A stretch of 64,000 bases of DNA from Moniliella sp. 'wahieum' (Eukaryota; Basidiomycota; Moniliellomycetes; Moniliellales; Moniliellaceae). Shown piece after piece: positions 11,274 to 23,376 of the stretch. The notes under the pieces are model-generated. The model made no database searches and had not been told where the DNA came from. It saw only the letters and a program-made list of their open reading frames with translations. Both the position numbers and the translations under genes were made by a program. The DNA is taken from positions 124,001 to 188,000 of the forward strand of contig RSEE01000096.1 of the NCBI GenBank assembly GCA_003971905.1, read 5' to 3'. Position 1 is the first letter of the stretch. Every line of letters begins with the position of its first letter.

Positions 11274-13088
11274 ATGCCGAGCGACCTGCGCCACCGCGTG
11301 CTCCAAGGCTCCGCCGGCGGACACGCTGGCTCCATCCCGCCCACGCCCCCGCCCAGCTCGCACATCGACGCAGCGCTGGCCGAAGCGCAGGCGCAACTGG
11401 ACGCGCTCAGCTCCGCCCCGCTCGCGGCTTTGGTGCCGACCCGAGCTCCGGCACCGACGAAGCGGCGGAAGACGATGCGTTGGCCCCACTTGCGTACCCG
11501 GGCATGCCCTCTGTACGTCCGCGTCTCGCTGGCCACCGCAGACCCGTGGAGCAAGATCCTGCCTGGGCACCTGTCCCGGCCGACGACTGTTTTGCCCAGG
11601 CGCTCGAGGTGGATGTGACGTACCCCGTGCCCCGCCCGGCTGCCTGTCCGCTTCCCCAGCCCGGGTCCGAGAGCAATGTGGTGGAAACGGGCGTGGAGGG
11701 TAAGACAGCGACGTTTCGTGTGTACTACACCCCGCCTACTGGGTCGTCTCCTCCTGCTCCGGCTCCCACTCCCGCACCGGCTCCGACTTCTACAGCCTCT
11801 GCCTCTGCCACTACCATGGGTCCTGGGCCTTCCGATGCGGACCTAGCCGCGCTGACGCCGCCGCACTTATCGGACGAGGAGGAGGAAGAAGCGTCTCGGC
11901 GTGCGGTCCCCGCGGCCCGCGTGACGACCGATACGGTGCACCCGAGTGCTGGGGCGCAGGTAGCCGCGGCGGCCAACCGCAAGGTCCCGGAACGATTTAT
12001 GTGTTGTTTCATGGAGCTGGTACGCCGGGTTATCATTTGGTTGTTGGCGCGTGCAGTGACGCGCTTGACGCAAGGTACGGCCGGGGTGTTGACGTACGAT
12101 TGTCGTGGTCATGGACGTACGCGGCACGCTGGCTGGCCTGAGCCACTCAACATGTCGCTGGATACGTTGACGCTTGATGCGGTAGCGGTATTGGGTCGTG
12201 TGTTGCCCCCGGAAAGGGATGTGCGACTGGTGTTGGTCGGGCACAGTATGGGAGGGGCGGTAGCCACGGCTGTGGCGCATGCCTTGGCCCCAGTGGGGGG
12301 GACCAAAAAGGGTGCGTTACCACATGTACATTTGACCGGGGGGCGGTACTGGATGTGGTGGAAGGTACGGCGATGGAAGCGTTACCTACGATGCGAGCTA
12401 TGGTCGCTTCGTTCCCCATGGGCTTTGCTTCGTGCCCGCTGCGATCCAGTGGCACGTGGCGAGCGGTACGATCCATAATCGTGATTCGGCACGGCGGAGT
12501 GTGCCGCCGCTGGTCCGGCCTAATCCGCATTACATTCCTCCCGTGCGTGGCGGGGCGGAGCAAGAAGAGGAAGAAGAAGAGGAGACGATGGAAGACCTGA
12601 CGATGCGAACCTGAGCTGGAAGGAACACGAGGGTAGGCGAGGCGAGCACCCCGAACCAAACGAGGAGAAAGAGAAGAGAAAGAGGAAGAACATGATCGGC
12701 TTCCGCGCCAGTCCCGCAGATCGACACGACCCACGCATACGTGTGGAGCCACACTTGGCTGCGACCGAACCGTTTTGGCGTTCCTGGTTCCAAGGGTTGA
12801 GCAGGGTTTCTGGGTGTGCGTTGTGCGCGGTTACTCATCTTGGCCGGGGCCGACCGGCTGGACAAGGCGTTACTGCTGGGCCAGATGCAGGGCAAGTTCC
12901 AACTACTTGTCTTTCCTGATGTCGGACACGTGTTGCATGAAGATGCGCCGGAACGCACGGCCAGGGCCTTGGTGGACTTTGCCACGCGCAACCAACAAGC
13001 TGTGATTGCGCGCCAGGTGCCTACGGGCCCGCCTCGCCAAGGCGCCCACGCGCCCATCCCAGGTCGTAGCCTGGGTTACCGCCCGTAA
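11274..13088 (+). CDS. PPE1: Protein phosphatase methylesterase 1 (PME-1/Ppe1)
   Basis: Alpha/beta hydrolase that removes the C-terminal methyl ester from the PP2A catalytic subunit (family knowledge). Seen: ATG at 11274; a Pro/Ala-rich linker with an acidic tract; the oxyanion region VLFHGAG (about 12000); VLTYDCRGHGRT; the nucleophile elbow LVGHSMGGA; VVEGTAMEALPTM, whose upstream Asp is the expected acid; IQWHVASGTIHN; and LILAGADRLDK, IGQMQGKFQ-type and GHVLHEDAPE, supplying the catalytic His. An intron at 12633-12719 joins NLSWKEHE to IDTTHAYVW. At least four one-base steps are needed, for example in the G-run near 12340. Stop TAA is at 13086-13088, immediately followed by 12 C. The N-terminus is longer and lower in complexity than in animals. 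Confidence 0.93.
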
Positions 13089-13550
13089 CCCCCCCCCCCC
13101 GAACGGGCAAAGCGTACAGGTACTGGTACTAGCAAGGAAACGACGAATGCGTTTCGTTTTTGGTGTTCTGTAGCAGGGCAACGGCTCCCTCTTGCTATCT
13201 ATACAAGTCAAGGTCAAGGCGGGAGAGGGGGACGAGAGTGTAGAGCCTGGAATCGGGTGTCTAAAGAATTACATGCCCTGCCGACGGGGAGATAAGTTGG
13301 GGCTGGTTGATGAATCAAGTGATTTGAGGGCGAAGACGAAGGGATCTGGGAGAGAAGGAGGAGGAAGAGGAGGAGGGTGGGGGGGGGGCACAGTATGCTT
13401 TTGAGTTCTGGCCGGGGGTGGAGGGGGTGGGTGGGGGGGGCAGGACCGAGGACGAGGGCAACGAAAAGAGCGGGAGCGAAGCGACGACCTATACGTTTTA
13501 CGGTTGACGTCTCAACGTCGTCAACCTACCCAGTTCCCAGGTACCTATTA

Positions 13551-13638
13551 CCCTGGTTACCTGTTACTGGCTCCCGGTTACTGGCTCTCGGTTAACTGGC
13601 TCCCGGTTACTGGTTCCTGGTTCCCGGTTCCCGGTTAC
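13551..13638. repeat. CCCGGTTACTGGCT minisatellite
   Basis: About six imperfect units of roughly 14-16 nt, built on CTCCCGGTTACTGG, run up to and slightly into the 3' end of the NUP53 coding region. No telomere-like motif is present. Confidence 0.8.
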
Positions 13639-15118
13639 CAACCAAACACAGCGTCATTGACACGACCCAAGAAGGAAGACCGGTTATCGGCCGGGGGCAA
13701 GTCCTGGGTCTTGTTAGCCGGGCTGGACCATCCAGGCAAGCGGAAAAAGGAGGCAGACGTATCAGCGGCGGGGGGCGCCAAGGCCGAGTCCTTAGTTCCT
13801 ATCACGCTCATTGGTCGGCCCATGGACGCGCGGGGACGCGGTCGGGACTGGGGCGTTGAAGCCGTAGCTGCAGGGTGAGCTGTTGATCCGGACCGATGGT
13901 CAGTGACCAATCCTGAACCTGAAACCGAAGCTGATGCCAAGCCGTCCAGGAGGAGCAGGCGGTTGACCTCGTCGTCCTGAACGCGCACGCCGACCATAGC
14001 CAAGCCCGCGACCAACTCGCCCGACCGACGGAGCGCACGGAACGCGGCGCTGGCATCAGCATAGACCGCTTGGACGTACCCGGGCCCATCTTGAGCGTGG
14101 GAGAGCGGGACCCACTCGGACGAGACGAGACCGGTACCAAAGTGGTCCAGGACCAGTGCCTCCAACGAACGCGGGAAGCCAAACAAGAGTACCGTGCGTA
14201 CCTTGCTATTCCTCCCGTGCCGCGGGGACCAAGGCAGGTGCACCAGGGGGGAAGGCAGAACGTTCGTCGTCCCCCTAGCCGAGAGCGTAGGGGTGGAAGA
14301 AGGTGGCCATCCCGAACCCAATCCGGGTCCCGGTCCCGATCCCGATCCCGGTCCCGATCCCAGTCCCAGCCCCGGAGCAGTGCTCGTTGAAGTTCATCAC
14401 CTCTTCGTCCTCGAGGGATTGGACGGGCGGGGGCGGCTGGTCGTCCTCGACCAACGAGCCAGCGGGATCATGAACGCTAAAGCTAAAGCTAGCGCTAGGA
14501 GTCAAGCCCAAAGGCTCGGGGTTACCGCGTGCGCGTAGACCCGAAGGACCAAACACGCTATCTCTGCCACGTGCGGCTGGGGAGCGAAAGCTACGGAGCG
14601 ACCCGCCCGGTCCGACAGACAAGTTGCCCGTGGCAGCAGGACCAAAGTCGGTGTTGGTGGCAAACGAGTCGTTGAACCGTGCCGAGTGACGTGGCTGGAA
14701 AAAGCTCGAGGAGAAAGCATGCTGCGGCGAGGTGGAGTGGGCGGTAGATTGGCGGTGCGGGGCGAGGAGCACACTGTCGCTTCCGGTCTCATCGGCCTGC
14801 GGCGGGGAGGACGGAAGGGTTGGCTTGGAGAGAGACGAGTAGGGCTGATCGAGCGGGAAGGTTAGTGAGGAAAACGAGGAGGAGGAGGAAGAGGAGGGGG
14901 AGGGGAGATGCGCATGAGCAGCACACCAGCAGAGCTGGTACCCCCAAAAGAGATCAGAAAGAAACGTACCCTGGTATCCTTGATCTTGCTCAGGTAGCCA
15001 GGCAAGTAATTGGCGCTGCGGTCGGCTGGTGAGGCGGGGGGTCTGCGGCGGGGGCCAAGGCAGACGGGGTGGGGGTGTGGGGCATGGCGCCAATGGTGTG
15101 CGGCTGGGAGCTCCACAT
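13635..15118 (-). CDS. NUP53: Nucleoporin NUP53/NUP35
   Basis: Nuclear pore subunit with an atypical RRM (MPPN/Nup35 type) and a C-terminal membrane-binding amphipathic helix. Seen: VRTVLLFGFPRSLEALVLDHF begins the RRM (about 14200), continuing with GPGYVQAVYADASAAFRALRR; the protein ends SSFLGRVNDAVFGW, the characteristic C-terminal helix. The upstream part is Ser/Phe-rich with SSFFQPRHSARFNDSF and acidic VQSLEDEEVMNFNEH. Start ATG at 15116-15118 (MWSSQPHTIGAMP), then LPGYLSKIKDTR, then an intron at 14845-14969 with donor GTACGT and branch site CTAAC. Two or more one-base steps are needed. It is convergent with PPE1, about 550 bases away. Confidence 0.85.
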
Positions 15119-17920
15119 GGTAACGGAGGGGGTGGGAAACAGAGGAGGGGGGGGGGGGCAGCAGCAGCAGTAGCACGGCAGTAGGTGGTGGTGGTGGTAG
15201 CGGCAGCCGAAGGCCAGAAGAGCAAAAGGAGGAAAAGGAAACGTGGTCGTCGCCAAAGCGTTGCTGGCTGCCCAAAACAAAACCCCAACCACCATCCAAC
15301 CCTAGCGCCCATGCACGTGACCCGGGCGTATTTTTTTGGCACTGGCGTGGCGCTGCGGCGAACAACGTCCACCTTCTGAGGCCGAGTACAACGTCCACCT
15401 TCTGAGGCTGAGTGTGAATACCACTGAGCTTCCCACTGTGGAAGGAGGAAAAGGAGCGGCGGATCGAACGCGAGAACCCCAATCCCATGGCCATCAGAAA
15501 CACCTCCGTCCCCATGGTAGTCGGGTTGAACAGTAATCATATGTTCCAATGAAATTGCCAGTTTTGTTCCCTCCCTGCTCAGGTTCCCCCCAGCCCAGAT
15601 TTCTCTCCCAGTGTCAGTTCTCACAGTTTTCAGACCGTCTGCGGTCCCCTCCGCAAGCGCACTGGGACCCGAGAAAATGGTCTCATGGCACTGTCGACCC
15701 AAAGCGCTGGCGCACGTACAGAGTGGTACAGCCCGTAAAGCAAAACAGGGATCAATCGACGCCATTGAACCTGAATCGAAGCGGCGGAGGTGGGGGGAGG
15801 AGGACGGGTGTGTCTTCAATTGCATGGGCTAACACAGAGGGAGGAAAACCCATCTCATCGGTTACCACCACACAGGAGCACTGCACGCCGGCAGGATTGG
15901 GGCCGAAGTAGGCCAGGGGTTAGGGGAGAGCAGGAAACAGATGAATGAAGAGATGCAACATGCCAAATCGCATTGGCCAAGTGGCGGCGGGGCGAGAAGC
16001 ATACAATAGGTGGAACCATGATGCACTGCACCCAGACATAGCACCTGAAAACGTAGCACACAGAGAGATGGTGTTGAGATCTCGACCGGGAGGACATTGT
16101 TTGCACAGGGAAACAGAGAAGCACGAGGAAGTTTTTACTGGCACTGTTGATACAATCAGTGCACATGAACCCGACGACAAAGATCCCAAGGTCTTGCACA
16201 CAAGAATGTCGAACCATCCAGCGGTGCATCCAAGCCCCGAGGGAGATGGGCGAGGAACGTAGGAACCCCCCCAACGTGGGCACCCAACAACCAAATACAT
16301 GAGCAGCGGACCACGGCCTCCCAGGATCCACTCCTTAGTTGTAATATCCAAACAAGAAATTGGAGTTGGGCCCAAGACTGGACCAAGGACCGTACGCTGG
16401 GGCTGCGTGGCGGCCGGAACGGTGGAAACCAGCACCAAGACCGACGCAGGGCGATAGGATGTTCGACCGAACCCTAGACCCAATCGTGCAAAGGGGTACG
16501 CAATTAGTACGCATCAGGACATAGAGCGTATAGCTAGGGTCTGTGCTACTTTTCAGACCTATACAATTGGAGGGTGGACTGTGCGCGTGTCCACTCGGCC
16601 TGTGATGGGGCGGCCTAAGAGCAAAGGGAGTACACGGGCGAACCCCTTGATTGCCACGGGTAGGAAGAAAAAGGAGAAGGGCGCCAACATCAGGACCAAC
16701 GGGACATTGTGGAACCAATGTAGCACGGCTCGTGGTGTCCGATTCGACGCCATTCACACTGACCATTGCTTGCGTCAGTCGGGAGGGGGGGGGGGGTCGT
16801 ACCCCCGCCGCTGACGACGGATGGATCAAGTCCTGCGGGTGTACGGCCGGACCAAGGGCGGGGGAGGCAACCGATGAGGTGGGGGTTGATGTCGATGGAT
16901 GCGGGAGGAGACAACGTCGGTCACTCAATCGTAGAAGGCGGATGCCGGCGGGGGGGGGGAAAGAAAGGCGAGCAGGGCTGAGCAAAGTCGGAGTTGGGCG
17001 GGACACGGGACAGCAAGGCGGCGCACTGGCAAGGGGAGGATGCTGGGGAGGCATGCTGATCAGGGACTGTGGCGTGCGGGAAGATGGGCTGGCGAGTGGG
17101 TGTGCGATTGGTGAACTAGGAGTGGCCACAGCACCCTCTCTCTCTGGCTGCGGGGAATTCCAAGCTGGGCAAAGCTACGCGTACTCTATGCTACAGAGGG
17201 AATAAACCCTCAAACACGAAGAGTTGGGATTATACCAGACCCAACTCCCCTTGCCACATGGCGGCCCAGGGGCAGAGAGACGAGTGCGCGTGCCGAGAGG
17301 ATAGAGTGACGACGGTGGGCCTTCGGTTGGAGGTTGAAGGTTGAACACACGGGCCAAATGGCATCTGCGTATACTTGAGAGAGCTTTCCTGTTTGGGGTG
17401 TGTGGGCGATGGATCCGTGTGGGGAGTGAGGTGGGATGACGTCATTGCGGCCGTGCGTGTGAGTCGGGGCTGTCTGGGTTGAACGTCTAGGCGGCGGCGG
17501 GAGTGCGTCGGGTGTGTGGGAGCGCGGGGGATGATGGCGATCATCGATGGCCTCAGCACAGTGCCTGCGCCCCCAAGGCGGGCGGAGCAGCGCGCCGTCA
17601 GGGGCCCCTGGCTGGCTGTCCCTGCTGGTGGCTGGCTCGGGCGACCTGTGCGTTCGATCGACGGTCGGAGGCAAGCGCCAGGAAGAGGGAGAAGTGATCT
17701 AGGGATCTAGTTAGTGATCCAGTGACAGTGACGCGCCGGAGAAGCAAGGAGACAGACATACACAGTGGCACCCTAGTACTCTATCCAGCCCAGACACTCG
17801 CCATCCCCCGCCGCGCGCGCCACAAGAGATGGGAGGATCGATCGGCGGGCTGCCTCCGGCCCACAGCACGCCGCCTCTTGCCCCCGCACCATCACCATCA
17901 CCCGCAGGCCCTCCGTGGCC
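15119..17920. other. Long intergenic region
   Basis: 2.8 kb without a gene I can support. It holds an exact-length 26-nt duplication at 15362-15413 and G-runs near 16780 and 16950. A minus-strand frame at 16335-17129 is long but has no domain-like content. Just before the next gene, 17695-17735 carries TCTAGTTAGTGATCCAGTGACAGTGAC-like words, shortened here, of the ACTAGT/GTGA motif family. Confidence 0.4.
15362..15413. repeat. 26-bp tandem duplication
   Basis: Two adjacent copies of a 26-nt unit beginning ACAACGTCCACCTTCTGAGG, differing at one base. It lies upstream of NUP53 on its promoter side. Confidence 0.85.
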
Positions 17921-20900
17921 ATGCTCAAGTCCCGCCTCGAGCTCATTACCGGCGGCGGCAGCGCCAGCGCCAGCAGCGGCGCCAGCAGCAGCAGCAGCGA
18001 CCTTCCCCTCGCACCTACGCCCCCCATCCCCACCCCCCTCCCCGGTCTCCGCCTCGCGCCCAGGCGCAGTACTACTGCCCGCGCTGCTCCCATCACTTTG
18101 CGTCGCCCACCACCCTCCAGCGCCACGTCTGCTCCCCGCCCCGCCGCCCCGCCCCGCCACGCCGCCCCCCCCCTCCCCCCGCGCCGCCCGCGCCGCCGCG
18201 CCCTCTCCCACCGGCCCTGGCCCACACTGCCCCCGCCCCCCTGCCGCCCCCCAGCCTCCCATCCCTCCCCGCGTCCGCGTCCCCGCGCCCCGGCCCCTGC
18301 CCCTGCCCCGCCCCCACCCGCCCCGCCCATCGCTCCCCACCCGCTGCGCCTGCCGCCCCGCACCACAGCCACCACCACAGCGTCCCCCCTCCACCACGCC
18401 TCCCCGCCCTTCGTCTGCGCGGCCCTTGTCCTACCAGCCGCGCCCTCGTCCCGTGCCTGCCCCGGCTCCTCACCTCGGCTCGCCCCCTCGCCACGCCCGA
18501 CCCACAGCCACAGCCATGGCCACGGCCATCCCAACACGACTGCACCTCTACCCGCAACGAGAATGGCAACGCTCTCCTCCCGCTCGCCCCCCTCTCGGCC
18601 CGAGGTCGAATGCGACTCGGCCTACCTCCCCACCCGGCGCCACGTCCACATCCACGTCCATCCGACCTGCTGCCGCCCCACCTATTCTCAACCCGCCCGA
18701 TACGACCCCCGTGAGCAACCGGCCTCCCAAAGGGTTTCGCGTGTGCGCCGGCCCCACCGCCCTGCCCATTCCCAAAGACGACGTGTTGGCCAACGTACCT
18801 CTCGACCTTGTATCCCAAACGGTGGTAGGCGCCTTTCCACACCAAGCAGCTGCCGTTTCTGCTGCTTCGGCTGCCGAGGCCGTGTCCGCTTCTGGTTCTG
18901 GTTCTGGTTCTGCTTCGGCCCTTGCGTCCGGTCTCCCAACCAAGGACCACTTCAGTTTGCCGCGCTGGCCTTTTCTCATCCGCCACCACCCTCTGCCCTC
19001 CCCCGTGTGCCGGACCACATTGCATCTCGCGCCCTGCTGTCCAGCTCGGCACCAGCGTCGGTGCCTGCACAGGGCATGGGATCACCCCCTTCCCGCTGGC
19101 TCCTGTTCAACCAAGAGTTGGCGCAGTGGTACAGAACGCGTTCCTTGCCCCGCTGGCGCATGGTGTGCCGCGTCCCTTTGCACGGGACGGACTTCCGTGC
19201 CCAATGGCGGGGGGATAGCGGGGGAGGGGGTGGGAGTGGCCTGGGGACTGGGGTGTACTATCCCCGCCAGCCCGATACGTTCGGTCGACCAGAGTGGCAC
19301 GGAGGTATGGTATGGGTGTGGGAGGGGGAGGGGGGGCGACGCCTTAGGGTCCGCGGCCCTTGTTCCCCTTCCGTACGCCACTCTGGTCTCGCACACGGAG
19401 GCGGACCGGTGTGCCTGCGTCGGTGGAGGTCGAGGTCCCGGTGGTGGTGGTTCAGGCGGAGGCGGAGGATTGGGACAAGGAGGAAACGAAAGAGCAATCG
19501 GAGCAGGAGGAGGGGGGGGGAGAAAAGTAGTCTTCACACCAGAAACTAAAGTGGGCAACCAACCTGCTCCTGGACCGGGGGTATGCCCCTCGAACCTTTC
19601 CCCGCCTACGTCCCTCTGAGCGCGACGGGCCAAACCGCGCTCCAAGCCCGCGCGCAACTCGGTCGCTCACGTACACTTTCCTCCGCCCAGGCAGTGGCGG
19701 AGCAGTCCCGACGAGACCCACGAGACCGAGTGGACCGAGTGGATCGAGTGGACCGCGTGGACCGACTGGACCGACTGGACCTGACCGACCGAATCGACGG
19801 ACTGGACCAACGAGACCACCGAGACCACCGAGACCACCGAGACCAACCGGACGACCCACATGGACGCAACAGCACCACCTGAGCCTCCCCATTCCCAGTC
19901 TCGCTCTTGCCGGTGGCGACAATGTACCTGCGTCGCTACGTCCTGCTGGCCCCCCCGCACCTGCGCCTTCGGCGTCCGCGTTAGCGCCGGCTCCCGCTAC
20001 CTCATCATCATCTTCTCGCGTCGTGCGTCGCGCTCGCACCGGTCCGCTGAACCACGCACCGAACCCCCCCACCACCACCTCACCATCCTACCTCCACTGA
20101 CCGAAGCGTGAACGAACCAGTGAACGAACCAGTGAACGGAAGAGTGAACGGAAAGGTAAGAATGAACGAGAACGTCCCTCTCCACGCCACCCTGAACGCC
20201 CACGCCCACGCGCCCGGGACCGGGACCACCGCCGGGACCGCGATCGGGACCGGGACCTGGACCACCACCGCGACCGCGATCGGGAACGTCATCGCGACCG
20301 GGCACACGAAAGGGAACACCAACGAGAACGAGAACACCAACGGGACGGGACAGAGAACGCGAGCGGGGCCGGGACCGGGATAGAGAAGCGAGTAGACTAG
20401 CCAATTCGACGTGTCGCTCCCGCTTACGGTTCCGGTTGCGGGTGCGGTTCGCGCTTCTCCCCCCCTCAGTCCTGGTGCGCGGCGCGCTGGGGATAGGGAT
20501 AGGGATGGTGCGAGTGCGGGTGCGGGTGGAAGTGGGGGTGGAGGTGGGAGGACGGGGTGAGCCGGGGCGCTACCGCCAACGCGTCTGCAACCGCGTCTGC
20601 AACCGGGGCGAGCGTCGGTCGCGCCGCCCAGACCAGTGAGTCGGTCTGCGCGTGGGGTGGGGGCTGAGTCTTCTACGCGGCGTGGGGTGGGGTTGTGTCG
20701 TCTGCGTCTGCGCCTGTGCCGGCTGGAGCGTCGGTGTCCTTGTCCTCGTCTTTGTGGGAGGGCGAGAGCGAGGCGCCGCCGCAGTACACGGAGTTCCCCC
20801 GGTTGGGCGAGACGGCGGCGCTGGCCGGTCGGCCGGTCGTGGCTCGGTCAGGTCGGTTGCGCCCCTGCGGCCTGTGTAGAGACAGAACGAGCGCGCGAGC

Positions 20901-20931
20901 GAGAACGAGAGCAAGAGCAAGACAAGAGTGA
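17921..20931 (+). CDS. Low-complexity protein with N-terminal Cys/His cluster
   Basis: I do not recognise this gene. ATG at 17921 gives MLKSRLELITGGGSASAS. After one frame step comes a compact metal-site-like motif, YYCPRCSHHFASPTTLQRHVC (about 18070-18130), resembling a C2H2/C2HC zinc finger. A long Pro-rich linker follows, then KGFRVCAGPTALPIPKDDV (about 18735), LLFNQELAQWYRTRS, a DRVDRVDRLDRLD repeat (19720-19860), and a stretch at 20150-20390 that in one frame is an Arg-Asp/Arg-Glu repeat like those of splicing proteins. The final readable frame ends APPQYTEFPRLGE...ARQE* at 20931. Many frame steps are needed. One gene or two is unclear; RNA-binding is only a guess from the repeats. Confidence 0.4.
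19720..19860 (+). repeat. GACCGAGTG-type coding repeat (DRVDR)
   Basis: Short 9-nt based repeats (GACCGAGTG, GACCGACTG, GACCACCGA) encode DRVDRVDRLDRLD followed by DHRDHRDHRDQ in one frame. Confidence 0.75.
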
Positions 20932-21782
20932 GGCAGATGCTACCAGTGCCGAAACAACACAACACAACACAACACAACACAACGAAATCGAAATCGACTA
21001 CGTCTTACGGTTGCTCTCTCTGCCTCTGTATGCGCGACGGGACCGTGACGTGTGTTGTCGTTGTCGTTTCGTGCCACGGCACGGTGCGGTATACGGTACG
21101 GCACATTACGTTGTTGGGTTCTCACATTACGTTGTTGGGTTCTCTCTTGTCTTGTCTTCTCTTTGGTTTTTTCGTTTTCGTTTTTGGTCTGTGGTTTCTT
21201 TGGTTGGTTGGTTGTGTCCCCGGGCCGGGCCCGGATTCATTCGTTTGGTCTCTCTCTCTCTCTCTTTGTTTCTCTGTGTGTGTGTGGATGTTGTTTCCCA
21301 ACTGGGGCGATCTGATGGAAGTGGCGCGATCAGCCCGGAAACGTACATGGTGGAAACGGGACTTGGGTGTGTGGTTAGGCCTTAGGCGGGGCAGAGCCGC
21401 GGCGGGCCTGTGCGCGAGGTGAGACGTTGGTGAGACCGACGTGGCGGCGGCATCACATGTGACATGTGACATGTGACATGTGATATGGCATGCATCATGT
21501 GAGCGGTCATGTGACCAGCAAGGGGAAGCGACGCTCGATCGGTGCAATGCCCGACGCCGATTCCGCCCGGCGCCCGGGCGGCGGGTATAATTTTTTGCAG
21601 CTTCCTGTGGCTGGCTTACCCACCGTCAGCCGACCCACACCCTCCAATTGCGTCCCACCTCTGCTCCCCTCCCGTTGCTTTTGCTTTTGCTTTTGCTTTT
21701 GCCTTTGCCTTTGCCTTTGTCCCTGGTACCTTCCGCTTCGTCTTCATCTTCGTCTCCCCTCTCCCCTTCTCCTCTCGCCGTC
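20932..21782. other. Intergenic region and RIM2 leader with short repeats
   Basis: Contains an ACAAC pentamer run (20955-20985), a 20-nt direct repeat ACATTACGTTGTTGGGTTCT twice at 21103-21142, a CATGTG cluster at 21453-21516, a TATAAT-like word near 21585 and a TTTGCT/TTTGCC hexamer array at 21675-21720 just before the RIM2 start codon. No coding potential is seen. Confidence 0.55.
21453..21516. repeat. CATGTGA tandem cluster
   Basis: Four near-tandem ACATGTGAC words, then ATATGGCATGCATCATGTGAG and CATGTGACC nearby. CATGTG is an E-box half-type word. The same family recurs near 44810-44890, 49740 and 54680. Confidence 0.6.
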
Positions 21783-23376
21783 ATGGCCGCCCCCCATCCC
21801 CCCGACTGGGACACCCCCCAACTCACCGCCGACCTAACCGACGCACTTGCCATGTCCTCCTCCTCACCCTCACCTCCGACGAGCTCGAGGCCAGCCTGGA
21901 CCTACGCTCGCGCTCGTCCCCTAGCTCTGCTGTACCAGCTCCCGTTTCTGCCTCCGCTCTTTTCCATCTCCATCTGCGTCTCCGTCTGTGCCTCCCTCGC
22001 GTCTGCTACGTCGGCTGCGCCGGTTGCCACCGCTTCGGGAGCTAGCTCGGCGCCGCTGGTGCCCAAGGGCGGCTGGGTGCACTTTGCCGCCGTGGAGTGG
22101 GAGGTATGTGCGGTGCAGTGGTCACGTCGCCGTTGATGTGGTCAAGACGCGTCTGCAGTCTGACATGTACCGTCGACCTCGTCGTGTTGCTGCGCCGAGT
22201 TCGGCACAAGGCACGTTGGCTTCCGTTCGGGCGATGGCTTACTCGTTTGTTGAGACGGGGTACTTGGTTCGGTACGCTCTTCCTCCCCCTTCCCTTTCTT
22301 TGTTTCCTCTCGTTCTGGTTGGTCGGGGTCGGATCGTTCGTTTTGGATTTGGATTTGGATTGGATTTGGATTTGGATTTGGTTTGGTTTTGGTCGGGTTG
22401 GTTCTTGCTCCCGACGAACCCGAACCCGAACCCGAAACCTCAGCCGAACAGAGACGGATGGATGGCTAACTACCTACAACCTTTCTGCTGAGCAGGGACA
22501 TTGCGAGGAAAGAAGGTGTGCGTGCGCTGTTCAAAGGACTGGGTCCTACGTTGGTAGGTGTGGTACCTGCGCGATCGATCAACTTTTACACGTATGGCAA
22601 TGGGAAACAAATTCTAGCTGCGCACTGCAACAATGGGGGGAAACGCCTTTGATCCATCTTTCTTCCGCTGCGTTTGCCGGCATGGTTACGGCAACAGTGA
22701 CGAATCCGATTTGGGTGGTGAAACGCGTTGCAACTGGAACGTGCGCGGCATTCCCAAGCGATCGCTGCGGCGGTGGCGGCGGTAGGACCTGGTAGGCCCC
22801 CCGGTTCCGCCGCCTGTCCACCACCGCAGGAGGAGTGGTACAATCTCCCCGCCCGTTGACCACGACCAGTATCAGATGGTCCGCGGCGTATACTTTCTTC
22901 GAAGGGCCCAAGGGCTGTACAAGGGCAACACCGCCTCGTACCTGGTGTGACCGAGGGGACGTTACAGTGGACGTTGTACGAGCAACTGAAAAAGGTGTCG
23001 GCGCGACCAAAGCATCAGGCTGTACTGGGTACCAAAGACGACAGTGCCGTTATCAGTGCCACATCGCGTTTGACGGGCGCAGTGGGCGCAGCTGGGATCG
23101 CCAAGTTGGTTGCGGCGTTAATTACGTATCCGCACGAAGTGTTGCGTACGCGCATGCGCCAGGAACCGCCGTTGGATCCCACCCGCCCAGGTCACCGCTT
23201 GCCCCAGCGTTACACTGGCCTCGCACAAACCTTCCGCCTGGTGGTACGGGAAGAAGGCGCGGCTGCGCTGTACGGTGGCCTGTCAGCTCACTTGCTCCGT
23301 GTCGTACCCAACCACCGTCATGTTTGGCATCTACGAACTGTTCCTCTCCCTCTCGCAAAACGGAACACCCAATTGA
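21783..23376 (+). CDS. RIM2: Mitochondrial pyrimidine nucleotide carrier (RIM2/SLC25A33-36)
   Basis: Inner-membrane carrier of the SLC25 family that exchanges pyrimidine nucleotides. Seen: ATG at 21783 with a long low-complexity N-terminus, GWVHFAA, then [19 protein letters not shown]-type repeat 1 followed by [30 protein letters not shown]; repeat 2 with [29 protein letters not shown]; repeat 3 with [16 protein letters not shown]; and [12 protein letters not shown] followed by [15 protein letters not shown] in repeat 2 is typical of the RIM2/PNC branch. An intron at 22272-22495 (GTACGC...GCAG) splits LVR from DIARKEG. Stop TGA is at 23374-23376. Several one-base steps are needed (two near 22090-22140). 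The loop between repeats 2 and 3 is long, as in fungal RIM2. Confidence 0.92.

Noticed and set aside
15855-17129. Minus-strand frames of 158-264 residues
   Set aside because: Length is explained by high GC. No motif, membrane pattern or splice signals make a consistent gene.
17711-19085. Gly/Ala-rich minus-strand frames up to 330 residues
   Set aside because: They mirror the Pro-rich coding strand of the Cys/His cluster gene and carry no independent motif.
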